A DNA stretch of 64,000 nt from an uncultured Bacteroidota bacterium (GCA_937912115.1 CALDOI010000048.1:1-64000), one strand, 5' to 3'. Positions 21,144 through 31,927 are shown, counted from the stretch's first letter. Notes: generated by a model not told the origin, from the letters alone. Numbers and translations are program-made.

Positions 21144-22370
21144 ATGTACTACAAGAAGCCGTCTGTGTTAAAGCGTCCATTTTTTTTAATTGTTTTCTTT
21201 ATATTTCTATCTGCTAGTGTAGTTTCACAATCATATAATAAAACCAGTAGTTTCAGATCATATTGGCAAATTAATGCAAATGGTGGTACCAGCTTATTTT
21301 TCGGCGACATTAAACAATATCAATTTGCACCCGTTTCAAATTATGAAAATGAGTGGAGATTTGGTGGTGGTTTGATGCTTGTAAAGCAGGTGAGCCCAGT
21401 AATTGGTATAAGAGGACAATTTTTATATGGTAAACTGGCAGGAACAAGACGAAGTTCGAATTTATTTTTCGAAGCAAACTATATTGAATTTAATCTTAAT
21501 ACATCACTAAGTGTTCGTAATATTATACAGAAGTATAAGGCAAAGCAAATTTGGGATGCTTATGTTATTCTAGGAATGGGACTTACTAACTTTAATACAG
21601 AGCTTAAAGACCTAACAACCAAAAAGGTAGTAAAAAAAGTGGGGTATGGTAGTGGTAAAAGTTTCGGAGGACGAACTTTGCAGGGAATGCTCTTTGGTGG
21701 ACTTGGACTTGACTTTAGATTAAGCGATAGATTAAATGTGAACCTTGAAACTGCTAACAGAGTTCTGAATACAGATGAACTAGATGGCAGAACAAGTGGT
21801 TTTAAATATGATGTTTATAATTATACTTCTTTTGGTATTTCATATAAGTTTGGAGGAAGGAGTTACTCTTCCAAAGAAAAAAAGAATGAGGACTATAGTT
21901 ATTTCAAACCGCAAAAAAAGGATAATACCATTAGTCAAACAGAATATGATTATGTCTATTCAAAACCACTTGAGCCCCCAAAAGTAGATGCTCTTGTTAT
22001 TGAACCAACAATAGTAACAATACCTGTAATACCTCCTGTAAAAGACAAAATTATTGAAGAAATACCTGTTGAAGTTCAGGTTTTTGAGAAGGTTGTTGTT
22101 GTGCCTGAGTTTGAATACAGAGTTCAAATCAGAGCAAAATATGGTAATAAAATATCAAGGCAGCATCTTAGCAATACATATAATATTCCTTTAAATGAAA
22201 TAATGGAAAATTCCTATAACGGATTCTATATATACACCATAGGTTCGTTTGATAGTTATGACCAGGCACGCGAAAAAAGGAATTATATCAGAAATTATAA
22301 AGGCATCAGCGATGCATTCGTAGTGGCTTTTAGAAATGGACAAAGATTAAATAAACTTCCACAACAATAA
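21144..22370 (+). CDS. Outer-membrane beta-barrel protein with C-terminal SPOR-like domain
   Basis: Signal peptide, beta-barrel N-terminal half, Pro-rich linker, then YRVQIRAKYGNKISRQHLSNTYNIP...YIYTIGSFDSYDQAREKRNYIR (SPOR-like). Confidence 0.65.
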   Translation: MYYKKPSVLKRPFFLIVFFIFLSASVVSQSYNKTSSFRSYWQINANGGTSLFFGDIKQYQFAPVSNYENEWRFGGGLMLVKQVSPVIGIRGQFLYGKLAGTRRSSNLFFEANYIEFNLNTSLSVRNIIQKYKAKQIWDAYVILGMGLTNFNTELKDLTTKKVVKKVGYGSGKSFGGRTLQGMLFGGLGLDFRLSDRLNVNLETANRVLNTDELDGRTSGFKYDVYNYTSFGISYKFGGRSYSSKEKKNEDYSYFKPQKKDNTISQTEYDYVYSKPLEPPKVDALVIEPTIVTIPVIPPVKDKIIEEIPVEVQVFEKVVVVPEFEYRVQIRAKYGNKISRQHLSNTYNIPLNEIMENSYNGFYIYTIGSFDSYDQAREKRNYIRNYKGISDAFVVAFRNGQRLNKLPQQ

Positions 22371-22374
22371 AGGT

Positions 22375-22494
22375 ATGCCGGAAAGTATTTTTGATTACGA
22401 CCCCGAGAATGACAAGTTGCCTCCAATGGTTACTTTTTGGATAATTGTAGGAGCCATAGGTATGGGTATTTATTTATCACAAATTCTAGTGTAA
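22375..22494 (+). CDS. Putative 39-aa single-TM small protein
   Basis: Translation MPESIFDYDPENDKLPPMVTFWIIVGAIGMGIYLSQILV*, 4 nt after the upstream stop with a purine-rich AATAAAGGT before the ATG. Below the ORF-track size cutoff. Confidence 0.6.
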   Translation: MPESIFDYDPENDKLPPMVTFWIIVGAIGMGIYLSQILV

Positions 22495-22710
22495 TAACAA
22501 CCAGTCATTATGTTTGGCTAACAAATTCTTATTTAATCCGTTCTATTTTCTATAATTTCGTTGTAATCTCCTGTTATAATTGGATTCCTTTTCAATAATT
22601 AATATAAAACATTGGATAGACAATAAATTGCACTAAAAATAGACGCCAATAATTTACTATTTTTGTTGAGAATCATCATTTTGAAAAATCCTTAAATAAG
22701 TTACATTTAG

Positions 22711-23439
22711 ATGAATATAATTGACCTTTTTAGTAAACAAAAAAAACAATTAGCAGTACTTATTGATCCTGATAAACTTAATCCGGAGCAATTGGTTGTA
22801 ACAGTAATAATTGCCCAAAAGGCAGGGGTGGATTTTATTTTTGTTGGCGGCAGCCTTATGACCAGCGATTCACTATTTCACTGCATAAGAACAATAAAAG
22901 AAAAAACTGATATTCCAGTAGTTCTATTCCCTGGTAGCTCATATCAAATAAGCAGAAACGCAGATGCTATGTTGTTTCTGTCATTAATATCAGGCCGAAA
23001 CCCCGATATGCTTATTGGAATGCATGTGTTATCAGCACCATATATAAAACTTAGTGGTTTGGAAACAATACCAACAGGCTATATGCTTATTGATAGCGGC
23101 AAGCCAACTTCAGTAACATATATGAGTAATTCTTTTCCCATACCAAACAACAAAAAGGATATCGCAGCTTGTACGGCGATGGCAGGCGAAATGTTGGGAT
23201 TAAGAACCATATTTATGGATGCCGGAAGTGGTGCTTCACAAACTGTTCCCGAAGAAATGATTAGCTTTGTAAAGGGATCAATTGAAATTCCATTGATCAT
23301 TGGAGGTGGTATTCGTACTCCTGAAAAAGCAAAAAGTGTTATTGAAGCTGGAGCTGATATTATTGTGGTAGGTAATCGCTTCGAAGAAGACCCTAATCTG
23401 ATCTACGATTTCTCCGATATTGTAGCTTCATTTAATTAA
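22711..23439 (+). CDS. Geranylgeranylglyceryl/heptaprenylglyceryl phosphate synthase family (PcrB-like)
   Basis: TIM-barrel prenyltransferase motifs (LAVLIDPDKLNPEQ, DFIFVGGSL, IFMDAGSGASQTV, PLIIGGGIRTPEKA, GADIIVVGN). Confidence 0.9.
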   Translation: MNIIDLFSKQKKQLAVLIDPDKLNPEQLVVTVIIAQKAGVDFIFVGGSLMTSDSLFHCIRTIKEKTDIPVVLFPGSSYQISRNADAMLFLSLISGRNPDMLIGMHVLSAPYIKLSGLETIPTGYMLIDSGKPTSVTYMSNSFPIPNNKKDIAACTAMAGEMLGLRTIFMDAGSGASQTVPEEMISFVKGSIEIPLIIGGGIRTPEKAKSVIEAGADIIVVGNRFEEDPNLIYDFSDIVASFN

Positions 23440-23499
23440 AATTCAATTTAGTATTACAGAGAAACATCTATCAATTTCTATAAATATAAATCTACTAAA

Positions 23500-24105
23500 A
23501 TGAAAACAAAGTCATATCAATTTCTGTTTACAGTTATTACTGTTTTTTTCTCGACAACACTTATTTCACAAGACATTAACCCTGAGCTTTATTCACGTAC
23601 CTGGCAAGATGATGAAACAAGAACTTTTTATGGATACGATATAACAAAAATATTTGGGCAACTGCCCAATAACCCAGCCACTTATAATTATTCGCCCATA
23701 ACAGCTATAGCCTATAAAAATATGGAGTCAATTGAAAATGATTTCCGAAAAGTAGCAGAAGTTCAAAAATGGAAGCCAGAGGTGCTTGAAGAAAATATTA
23801 AAAATGTTCAGAGTTCATCTGCCGGGGGACAAATTCAGGTGTATCTTACAAGGTACGACGCAGAACGAGCCAACTTCCAGTGGTTTTTTATTATTATTCG
23901 AGGTATGGACGACAAAGGCAAACTATGGGAATATAGCCTCCCATATCAATTCCCTCAAAATCCTGTAAATAACGGTTGGTGGAATTATACAACAGTGGAA
24001 GTACCTATTGAACTACCCGATAATTTTTATATTTATCTAAATGATAGAAAGAGTAATTTTTTATCTGACTTCAAATTTTTAGTTGAAAAATCAAAAACCA
24101 AATAA
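23500..24105 (+). CDS. Secreted protein of unknown function
   Basis: Clear signal peptide; no recognised domain. Confidence 0.55.
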   Translation: MKTKSYQFLFTVITVFFSTTLISQDINPELYSRTWQDDETRTFYGYDITKIFGQLPNNPATYNYSPITAIAYKNMESIENDFRKVAEVQKWKPEVLEENIKNVQSSSAGGQIQVYLTRYDAERANFQWFFIIIRGMDDKGKLWEYSLPYQFPQNPVNNGWWNYTTVEVPIELPDNFYIYLNDRKSNFLSDFKFLVEKSKTK

Positions 24106-24112
24106 TTCAATA

Positions 24113-26254
24113 ATGAATAAATATTCAAAAATTTTACTTTTTATTATCCTGATAACAGGTAGTACGTTTTCGTTTGCTCAGGAAAAATTGCTTACCCCTG
24201 AGGATGCAATTTATGCCAATAGAGAATTATATCCCGCTTCAGTATCACAGCTTCAGTGGATTGGAGGCACTGACTATTATGCATTTGCCAAAGATGAAGC
24301 TATATATAAGGTTGGTGCTAAAAATGGTACCGAAACATTGTTACTTGACATTGATATGCTGAATAAGGGCATGAATGAAAATAATTACGACTCAATCCAC
24401 AGATTGCCTCGATTAGATTTTTATTCGGATAATCAATGTAGATATAAATCATCGAATAATTATTTCGACTACAACTTTGTTACAAATAAACTTCAGTGGA
24501 TAAATAGCGTTCCGGATACTGCCGAAAACATTGACTTTGAAGACAACACTCGTTTTATTGCTTATACATCGGCAAATAATTTGTTTATCTCAATAGATGG
24601 AAAAGTAAGGCAGGTAACTTTTGATGACGACAAGGAAATTGTAAACGGACAAACTGTTCACCGTGTTGAATTTGGAATTGAAAAAGGCACATACTGGTCA
24701 CCCGACTCTAAAAATCTGGCCTTCTATCGTAAAGATGAATCTATGGTAACCGATTACCCATTGGTGAATATTGATACACGGATTGCCGAAGTTGAAAATA
24801 CAAAATACCCAATGGCAGGAATGACAAGTCATCACGTTACTCTGGGTGTTTACAATCTGGAAACGGGTAAAACTGTAACTATGAATACAGGAGAACCTGC
24901 TGATCAATATCTAACATCTGTAACATGGGGGCCTGAAAGTAGGTACATCTATATCGCTTTGCTAAATCGTGAACAAAATCATCTTAAACTAAATAAATAC
25001 GATGCCTTAACGGGTGAATTTATAGCTCAACTTTTTGAGGAAAAAAATCCAAAATACGTTGAACCTGAACATCCATTATACTTTTTGCCAAACAGAAACG
25101 ATCATTTTATCTGGCAAAGTGAGCGCGATGGTTGGAATCATCTCTATCTCTATAACACAAAAGGTGAGCTTATTAGTCAACTTACAAAAGGAGATTGGGT
25201 TGTTACAGATTTCATGGGGTTATATGCCGATGATAAACTATGGTTTAAAGCAACTAAAGAAAGCCCTCTAGAACAAAATATATATTCAGTAAAACTGGAA
25301 TCTGATAATATAATGCGTGTAAGTCCCGACCATGGCACCCATACTGCATTGGTAAGTAAAACAGGTAAATACATAATTGACATATGTAGTAATACAGAAA
25401 TAAGTCGCGAGTATAAACTACTTGATAGCAAGGGGAAAACCTTAAGGGTTATAAAAGATGACAAACAACCATTAGCTGATTATAACCTTGGCAAAATGTC
25501 GATTTTTAGTTTGAAATCAGATGCCGGAGATAATCTGTTTTGCAGATTAATTAAACCCGTTAATTTTGATAGCACAAAGAAATATCCTGTAATTGTTTAT
25601 GTTTATGGTGGACCACACGCTCAGCTTATTACCGACTCATGGTTAGGGGGAGCTGGTCTTTTCTTGAATTACCTTGCCCAGCAAGGTTATGTAGTATTCA
25701 CTCTCGACAATAGAGGTACAGCAAATCGAGGTCGTGATTTCGAACAGTCTATTCACAGAAACATTGGCAACAATGAAGTGAAAGACCAGATGGTTGGTGT
25801 TAATTATTTAAAAACCTTGCCATATGTTGATTCTGATAGAATAGGAGTGGATGGTTGGAGTTATGGTGGTTTTATGACCATCAGTTTAATGTTAGATAAT
25901 CCGGGAGTATTTAAGGTTGGTGTTGCCGGTGGTCCGGTAATCGATTGGAAATATTATGAGGTTATGTACGGTGAAAGGTACATGGATACCCCCGAGGAAA
26001 ATCCTGAAGGTTATGATAATGGCAACTTACTAAAAAAGGTAGATCAGCTTGAAGGAAAACTCTTGATAATTCATGGCACAAATGATCCAACAGTTGTTTG
26101 GCAACAAAGCCTTCAATTCATTAAGCATGCCATTGATAAAGATAAAGATATTGACTATTTCGTTTATCCCGGACATGGCCATAATATGAGTGGAATGAAC
26201 CGTGCACATTTATATAAAAAGATAACTTCTTATTTTAACGATTACTTGAAATAA
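24113..26254 (+). CDS. S9 family peptidase (dipeptidyl peptidase IV-like)
   Basis: N-terminal DPPIV beta-propeller, catalytic GWSYGGFMT (Ser), VYGGPHAQ, HGTNDPTV, GHGHNMSG. Start moved to MNKYSKI after the upstream stop at 24105. Confidence 0.92.
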   Translation: MNKYSKILLFIILITGSTFSFAQEKLLTPEDAIYANRELYPASVSQLQWIGGTDYYAFAKDEAIYKVGAKNGTETLLLDIDMLNKGMNENNYDSIHRLPRLDFYSDNQCRYKSSNNYFDYNFVTNKLQWINSVPDTAENIDFEDNTRFIAYTSANNLFISIDGKVRQVTFDDDKEIVNGQTVHRVEFGIEKGTYWSPDSKNLAFYRKDESMVTDYPLVNIDTRIAEVENTKYPMAGMTSHHVTLGVYNLETGKTVTMNTGEPADQYLTSVTWGPESRYIYIALLNREQNHLKLNKYDALTGEFIAQLFEEKNPKYVEPEHPLYFLPNRNDHFIWQSERDGWNHLYLYNTKGELISQLTKGDWVVTDFMGLYADDKLWFKATKESPLEQNIYSVKLESDNIMRVSPDHGTHTALVSKTGKYIIDICSNTEISREYKLLDSKGKTLRVIKDDKQPLADYNLGKMSIFSLKSDAGDNLFCRLIKPVNFDSTKKYPVIVYVYGGPHAQLITDSWLGGAGLFLNYLAQQGYVVFTLDNRGTANRGRDFEQSIHRNIGNNEVKDQMVGVNYLKTLPYVDSDRIGVDGWSYGGFMTISLMLDNPGVFKVGVAGGPVIDWKYYEVMYGERYMDTPEENPEGYDNGNLLKKVDQLEGKLLIIHGTNDPTVVWQQSLQFIKHAIDKDKDIDYFVYPGHGHNMSGMNRAHLYKKITSYFNDYLK

Positions 26255-26262
26255 TATTTAAT

Positions 26263-27525
26263 ATGAATAAAACAAGCAAGTTTTTATTGGTACTACTGTT
26301 TTTTGTTATTGGTAACAATTCTTACGGAAAATCAACAGTAGTACCCGGATACATCATTACATTAACTAATGATACCGTAGTTGGATATATAGATTTTAAG
26401 GAATGGAAATTAAATCCGAAAAAGGTATTATTCAAAAATACCGAAACAGATAAGGGGAGATTCTATTATCCACCAGGTATATCTGAGTTTGGGGCTTCGG
26501 ATGAAATATACAAAAGTGCTACCGTTGATATTGATCTTAGTCCACATAAAACCAGCCAATTAAGGCTTACTACTGAGGTAGAATTGGTAATTGACACTGT
26601 TTTTTTAAGAGCCCTGATTACAGGTGAAAAAGGGCTATATTATTTGTTAGATGTAAGAGGGAAAGAAAGTTTTTACATATCGCAAAATAATAAGTATGTG
26701 CGCCTTGTGCATAATCGCTATCTTGTAGAAGAAAATGGTAGTAAATACCCTGTTTCAAATAATAAATACATTGGGCAATTAATGCTCTATTTAAAAAATT
26801 GCAAGTCAATAAATCAGGTACTATCAAAATCAACATATACTTTAAAAAGCTTGGTAAAATCGTTCAATTATTATTATGAGTGTACTAACACTACCTTCGA
26901 TTATCAAAAGGAGAAACCAAAAGTTAAAGTTGACTTAGGCACGTTTGCCGGTGTTTCTTTCACAAATTTGAAATATACAGGAGAGGGTTACGACGAATTA
27001 ACTAATGCTGATTTCCCTCTGTCAACAAATATTGCAGCAGGTATTGCAGGAAATCTTTTTCTACCCAGAAACTTAGGCCGATGGTCAATTAATAATGAAT
27101 TAATGGTTGCCTCATTTAGTTATAGTAATACCTACCAAGATTTTATTCATGAAAACAGATATATTAACTATGAAACGGAAATAGCATATACATATCTGAA
27201 ATTGAATAATATGCTAAGATATAATCTGCCTGTTGGTGGTACTACAATATTTTTTGATTTAGGATTTTCGAATGGGCTTGCAATTTCTAATATTAATAAA
27301 AAAAAGAAAACAAGTGTGTTTTATGATAAGGAAACAGTAGAGTATTTTAAGGCAATAGAAAGAAGTAGGAATCATGAGCAGAGTTTATTATTTGATATTG
27401 GCTGCAGTTACAATAGGTTTTCGGCAACAATTCGATATGAGGTTGGTAATGGTATGTCGATGTACTCTGATTTAGTATCCACAACAAAACGATACTATAT
27501 TTTTCTAGCGTACAGATTCTTCTAG
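26263..27525 (+). CDS. Putative outer-membrane beta-barrel protein
   Basis: Signal peptide; C-terminal half with barrel-like strands ending YYIFLAYRFF. Confidence 0.55.
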   Translation: MNKTSKFLLVLLFFVIGNNSYGKSTVVPGYIITLTNDTVVGYIDFKEWKLNPKKVLFKNTETDKGRFYYPPGISEFGASDEIYKSATVDIDLSPHKTSQLRLTTEVELVIDTVFLRALITGEKGLYYLLDVRGKESFYISQNNKYVRLVHNRYLVEENGSKYPVSNNKYIGQLMLYLKNCKSINQVLSKSTYTLKSLVKSFNYYYECTNTTFDYQKEKPKVKVDLGTFAGVSFTNLKYTGEGYDELTNADFPLSTNIAAGIAGNLFLPRNLGRWSINNELMVASFSYSNTYQDFIHENRYINYETEIAYTYLKLNNMLRYNLPVGGTTIFFDLGFSNGLAISNINKKKKTSVFYDKETVEYFKAIERSRNHEQSLLFDIGCSYNRFSATIRYEVGNGMSMYSDLVSTTKRYYIFLAYRFF

Positions 27526-27618
27526 CTCATAGCATCATTTTTATTCTTGATTTCAACTACACTTCGGTTATTTATAAAATTGTTATTACTTTTAGGCAAT
27601 ATTTTTTCAATTTAAGTT

Positions 27619-29121
27619 ATGAGGAAAACCGTATTACTCTCAATAATCCTACTAATAAGTCAATTAAGTATGATGGCGCAGCTTTTCAACAAAGCTCAAA
27701 CAGATTTTGTTGGAGTTATGCAGCCGGTAACCACATGGATTAGCTATGGTGAGGAGAATAATCTAAAGGCATATTTGGCGGGCGATTATTATCAAGATGA
27801 TGCACATAGGGTTATTTCACAAACCAACACATATTACAATAAGAATAGGTTCAAGGGTGTATCAACCGTACTTCCCGCCTTATTTCGTGGTGATGCTGCT
27901 GCTGCTGATTATGATGGAGATGGTGATGATGACTTAATTGTTACCGGATTAACGGCTGACAATAGTCTAATAATGAGATTGTACAGAAATGATGGTGGTC
28001 AAAAATTTACTCCAATAAAGGAAATATTTGTTCCGGTAACTGATGGGTCTGTTGAGTGGGGCGATTATGATAATGATGAGGATCTTGATATTCTCGCAAC
28101 GGGTAAACAATTTAATAACCAGTTATCAACATATATATATCGAAACGATAAAGGAATATTTACTCAAACTGATCCGGGAATACCAGGTATTTACAATGGC
28201 AATGCTACTTGGGGCGATTATGATAACGACAAAGATCTTGATATTCTTATAACTGGTAATAGTGGTTCGAAGCCAATTACTGCAGTTTATGGTAATATAA
28301 ATGGAAAATACGGCAGAGTTGTACAACAATTTATTCCTCTTAAAAATAGTGCAGGGGCTTGGGGCGATTTCGATAATGATAATTATATTGATTTTATAGT
28401 TAGTGGTGAAGATGTTACCGGTTATCCTGTTTGTATGATTTATAAAAACCATGGAGGTACTTTTTTTAGTGAAGAGGCAGTAACTATAAGGCCACTCAGA
28501 GGATGCAGCATTGATTTAGGTGATTTTGATCTTGATAACGACCTTGATATTGTTATGACAGGTGAATCTTTGGAACGACCATATAGTATTGTTTATGAAA
28601 ACAAGCAAGGATTTGATTTTGAAAATATTATGGCCGGTTTACCCGGAGTTGCTGAGGGTAAAGCTATGTGGGGTGATTACGACAAGGATGGTGACCTGGA
28701 TATTCTTATTGCCGGAATAACAATTTGTTATGATTTTATTGGAGATATTTACACCAATACTTCCGATCCACCTGAAGCGGAAGAAACCAATAATATTTTT
28801 ATTAACTCTCCAATGCCAGATGATAAAGTGGGGCCGTTTTATTACTATGTATTTTCGTCATGTTATTGTGATCCGGAAGGTGGAGAAAATAATGCATATC
28901 ATATGTATGTAAGTAATGTACATCTTCAAAACCGCCGATACGATCTAAACTATAAGTTTAATGAATTACTTGTAAAACAGGTTCCAAACTGGGCTGATGC
29001 CGACAGAGGATATCGTACTTCAAACGGTTTTGCAACCAAAGCAGAAGCTGACATTGCCAGAAATCAGGTTATTGAATCCTATAAAGCCACTAACTTTATT
29101 ATTCATGAATTGAATTGGTAG
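27619..29121 (+). CDS. Secreted FG-GAP/VCBS repeat protein
   Basis: Repeated WGDYDNDKDLDILITG motifs with Asp-rich calcium-loop-like pattern. Confidence 0.8.
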   Translation: MRKTVLLSIILLISQLSMMAQLFNKAQTDFVGVMQPVTTWISYGEENNLKAYLAGDYYQDDAHRVISQTNTYYNKNRFKGVSTVLPALFRGDAAAADYDGDGDDDLIVTGLTADNSLIMRLYRNDGGQKFTPIKEIFVPVTDGSVEWGDYDNDEDLDILATGKQFNNQLSTYIYRNDKGIFTQTDPGIPGIYNGNATWGDYDNDKDLDILITGNSGSKPITAVYGNINGKYGRVVQQFIPLKNSAGAWGDFDNDNYIDFIVSGEDVTGYPVCMIYKNHGGTFFSEEAVTIRPLRGCSIDLGDFDLDNDLDIVMTGESLERPYSIVYENKQGFDFENIMAGLPGVAEGKAMWGDYDKDGDLDILIAGITICYDFIGDIYTNTSDPPEAEETNNIFINSPMPDDKVGPFYYYVFSSCYCDPEGGENNAYHMYVSNVHLQNRRYDLNYKFNELLVKQVPNWADADRGYRTSNGFATKAEADIARNQVIESYKATNFIIHELNW

Positions 29122-29135
29122 TTCTAAACATTCTC

Positions 29136-30230
29136 TCAATATCCCAAACAAATACCAAGACCTTGAGCCGTACTTATTAATGCGTTATCCTTTGTTACCA
29201 GATTTGGAGATGCAATGGCATCTTTTAATGCAACAGCAACAAAATCAGGGTGGTGATAAGCCACCATCTTACCAAAATCACCATCAATTGCCATTTCCAT
29301 TGCCTTTACTCCCATTTGGGATGAAAGAACTCTATCATAGGCTATTGGAACTCCACCGCGTTGCAAATGTCCCAATATTGTTTCACGCATATCGTGCTTA
29401 AAACCAGCTTCGGCCAACTCATTAATTACTTGTCGGGAAACACCACCTAATTTAACATTTTCATATCCAATTTCTATATTTTCCTTAATAACAACATTGC
29501 CATTTTTTGGATATGCACCTTCAGAAACTACTACTACAGCAAACCCTCGATCCTTATGAAACCTCTTTTCCAGTGCTTCTTTAACTATATTAATATCATA
29601 TGCTATCTCAGGGATCAGACAAACTTCTGCGCCCCCTGCGATTGCGGCGTTTAACGCAATCCAACCTGCATTTCTGCCCATTACTTCAAGTACAAATACA
29701 CGGTTATGACTGGCAGCGGTAGTTACTAGTTTATCAACAGCTTCAGTTGCTATTTGAACTGCCGTTTGAAAACCAAATGTTGAATCGGTAGTACTTAAAT
29801 CATTATCTATGGTTTTTGGAACACCAATTATGTTAAGCCCCTTTTCATAAAGTCTTTGGGATATTTTTTGTGATCCGTCTCCACCGATGTTAATTACAGC
29901 GTCAATATTCATATGCCTTAGTCGATTGATTAGCTCATCCGAACGATCAGCAGTTGACCATATTCCTTCATTATTTTTAACTGGCCAGGCAAACGGGCCT
30001 CCTTTATTTGTGGTTTCAAGTATTGTTCCTCCTTGAAAATGAATTCCGGCTACTTTCTTATTATCCAACTCCACAATTTCCATGGGATTCCAAAGCACAC
30101 CGTTAAATGCCTGTATACTCCCAAGCACCTGCCAGTCATTTTCTTTTGATGCTCTGTGGACAATAGCTCTAATTACAGCGTTTAATCCGGGGCAATCCCC
30201 TCCTCCTGTTGCAACAAGTACTCGTTTCAT
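29136..30230 (-). CDS. 6-phosphofructokinase
   Basis: ATGGGDCPGLNAVIRA, INIGGDGS, GVPKTIDNDL, MGRNAGWIAL, GHLQRGGVPIAYDR. Start placed at MKRVLVATGGGD. Confidence 0.94.
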   Translation of the reverse strand: MKRVLVATGGGDCPGLNAVIRAIVHRASKENDWQVLGSIQAFNGVLWNPMEIVELDNKKVAGIHFQGGTILETTNKGGPFAWPVKNNEGIWSTADRSDELINRLRHMNIDAVINIGGDGSQKISQRLYEKGLNIIGVPKTIDNDLSTTDSTFGFQTAVQIATEAVDKLVTTAASHNRVFVLEVMGRNAGWIALNAAIAGGAEVCLIPEIAYDINIVKEALEKRFHKDRGFAVVVVSEGAYPKNGNVVIKENIEIGYENVKLGGVSRQVINELAEAGFKHDMRETILGHLQRGGVPIAYDRVLSSQMGVKAMEMAIDGDFGKMVAYHHPDFVAVALKDAIASPNLVTKDNALISTAQGLGICLGY

Positions 30231-30386
30231 AATATTTTTTTTGCCTGATAAAAAGTTGTTGTGCCTTACAAAGTAAGTGGTGCAAATATACAAATGAGTT
30301 TTTTGATGATAACAACAAACTTCATTAATTTGACATTAGTTTAAGATTGAATTATCTTTAAAGATTAATATTTAAGTCATAGCAAA

Positions 30387-30776
30387 ATGAAAAAAGAGAG
30401 ATGCAGATTTTTGTATTGGACGCCAAGAATCATTGTTATTTTATTTGCATTATTCATTAGTCTGTTTGCACTGGATGTTTTTGATGAAAATAGATCAACA
30501 TGGGAAACAATTCTTGCATTACTACTACACCTTATTCCAACAGCAATTATTATTGGGTCATTGTTTATTGCATGGAAATGGGAATTATTTGGGGCATTTT
30601 TTTATCCGGCTCTGGGTGTTATTTATATCATATGGGCATGGGGGAAGTTTCCGGTTATAACCTATTTAACAATTTCGGGGCCTGTGGTTATAATTGGAAT
30701 ATTATTTTTCCTTAGCTGGAACTATCATCGTCGTCAAAAACAAAAACCTGACGAGGAAACAATAGAGACAGAATAA
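30387..30776 (+). CDS. Small 4-TM membrane protein of unknown function
   Basis: 129 aa, four hydrophobic segments; 3' end overlaps the convergent terC-like gene. Confidence 0.6.
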   Translation: MKKERCRFLYWTPRIIVILFALFISLFALDVFDENRSTWETILALLLHLIPTAIIIGSLFIAWKWELFGAFFYPALGVIYIIWAWGKFPVITYLTISGPVVIIGILFFLSWNYHRRQKQKPDEETIETE

Positions 30777-31776
30777 TACTTATTACTAATATTCCCAATA
30801 CCGTTAGTAAAGAGTACATTGTTGATATTGGAAAGATATCATGTATTAGCATCTTAACACCAATAAATACAAGCAAAACAGAGAGTCCAATTTTTAAATA
30901 GCTAAATTTTTCAACAATATTTTGAACAAGGAAAAAAAGTGAACGAAGGCCAATAATTGCAAATATATTTGAGAAGTAAACAATATATGGATCTTGTGTT
31001 ATTGAAAATATAGCTGGAACAGAATCCACTGCAAAAATAACATCTGTAAATTCAATTACCAGTAGTATTATAAACAGAGTTGTTACAAATAGTTTTCCAT
31101 TTTTTTTAATGAAAAATGATGAGCCACTGTATTCCTTATCAACCCTAAATAGTTTGGAGGCGAGTAATACTATTTTGTGATTACCGGTATCAATTTTCTC
31201 TTTCTTATTCCTGTCTAAAAACATTTTTAAACCAGTAAAAACAAGCAGTAATCCGAAGCCATAAAGAACCCATGAAAATTGTTGAATTAGTGCAGCACTA
31301 ACAAAAATAAAAAGGAATCTCATTACTATAGCACCTAATATTCCCCAAAAAAGCACCTTGTGGTAATATTTTTTTTGCAGTCCAAACGAATAGAAAATCA
31401 TCAATATAACAAATATATTATCAACACTTAATGCATATTCAATCAGGTATCCTGTGATATATTCCAGGCCAAGATTTTGGCGGTATTTGCCAAGTAAATA
31501 TTCATAATTGTCTGTTGAAATATCAATTGGGTGTTTGTATTTCGCAATAATATCCTTTAACTCACCAATATTATTAATTGTATGAATATGATCACCAAAT
31601 AAATAAATTACACCCCAAAAAATAAGCGAAAGCGAAACCCAGCCAATTGTCCAATAGAGTGCACTTTTAAACCCTACTTCCTTTGCCTCCTTATTAAAAA
31701 CACCAATGTCTAGAAACAACATTGTTATTATAAAGATTAAAAATCCCGAGAAAATTAAGATTTCGTGTAGGTGCAT
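30712..31776 (-). CDS. TerC family integral membrane protein
   Basis: TerC/Alx motifs (YALSVDNIFVILMIF, LFWGILGAIVMR, VIEFTDVIFAVDSVPAIF). Confidence 0.92.
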   Translation of the reverse strand: MHLHEILIFSGFLIFIITMLFLDIGVFNKEAKEVGFKSALYWTIGWVSLSLIFWGVIYLFGDHIHTINNIGELKDIIAKYKHPIDISTDNYEYLLGKYRQNLGLEYITGYLIEYALSVDNIFVILMIFYSFGLQKKYYHKVLFWGILGAIVMRFLFIFVSAALIQQFSWVLYGFGLLLVFTGLKMFLDRNKKEKIDTGNHKIVLLASKLFRVDKEYSGSSFFIKKNGKLFVTTLFIILLVIEFTDVIFAVDSVPAIFSITQDPYIVYFSNIFAIIGLRSLFFLVQNIVEKFSYLKIGLSVLLVFIGVKMLIHDIFPISTMYSLLTVLGILVISIILSLLFPRQVFVFDDDDSSS

Positions 31777-31910
31777 TTTTGTTTATCTTATGATCGTCAA
31801 AAATAGCTAAACATTGTATTCAAATTAAAAACCATGGAAGTATTGTTAATTCAACTTGGTTTATAGCTTCATGGATTTTCATCTCTAGTATTTCAATTAC
31901 AAAAATCCCA

Positions 31911-31918
31911 TATCTTTG
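31911..31918 (+). promoter_or_regulatory. -7 box TATCTTTG close to start codon
   Basis: TAnnTTTG with only 9 nt to the ATG at 31928. Confidence 0.5.
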
Positions 31919-31927
31919 ACTGCTCAA

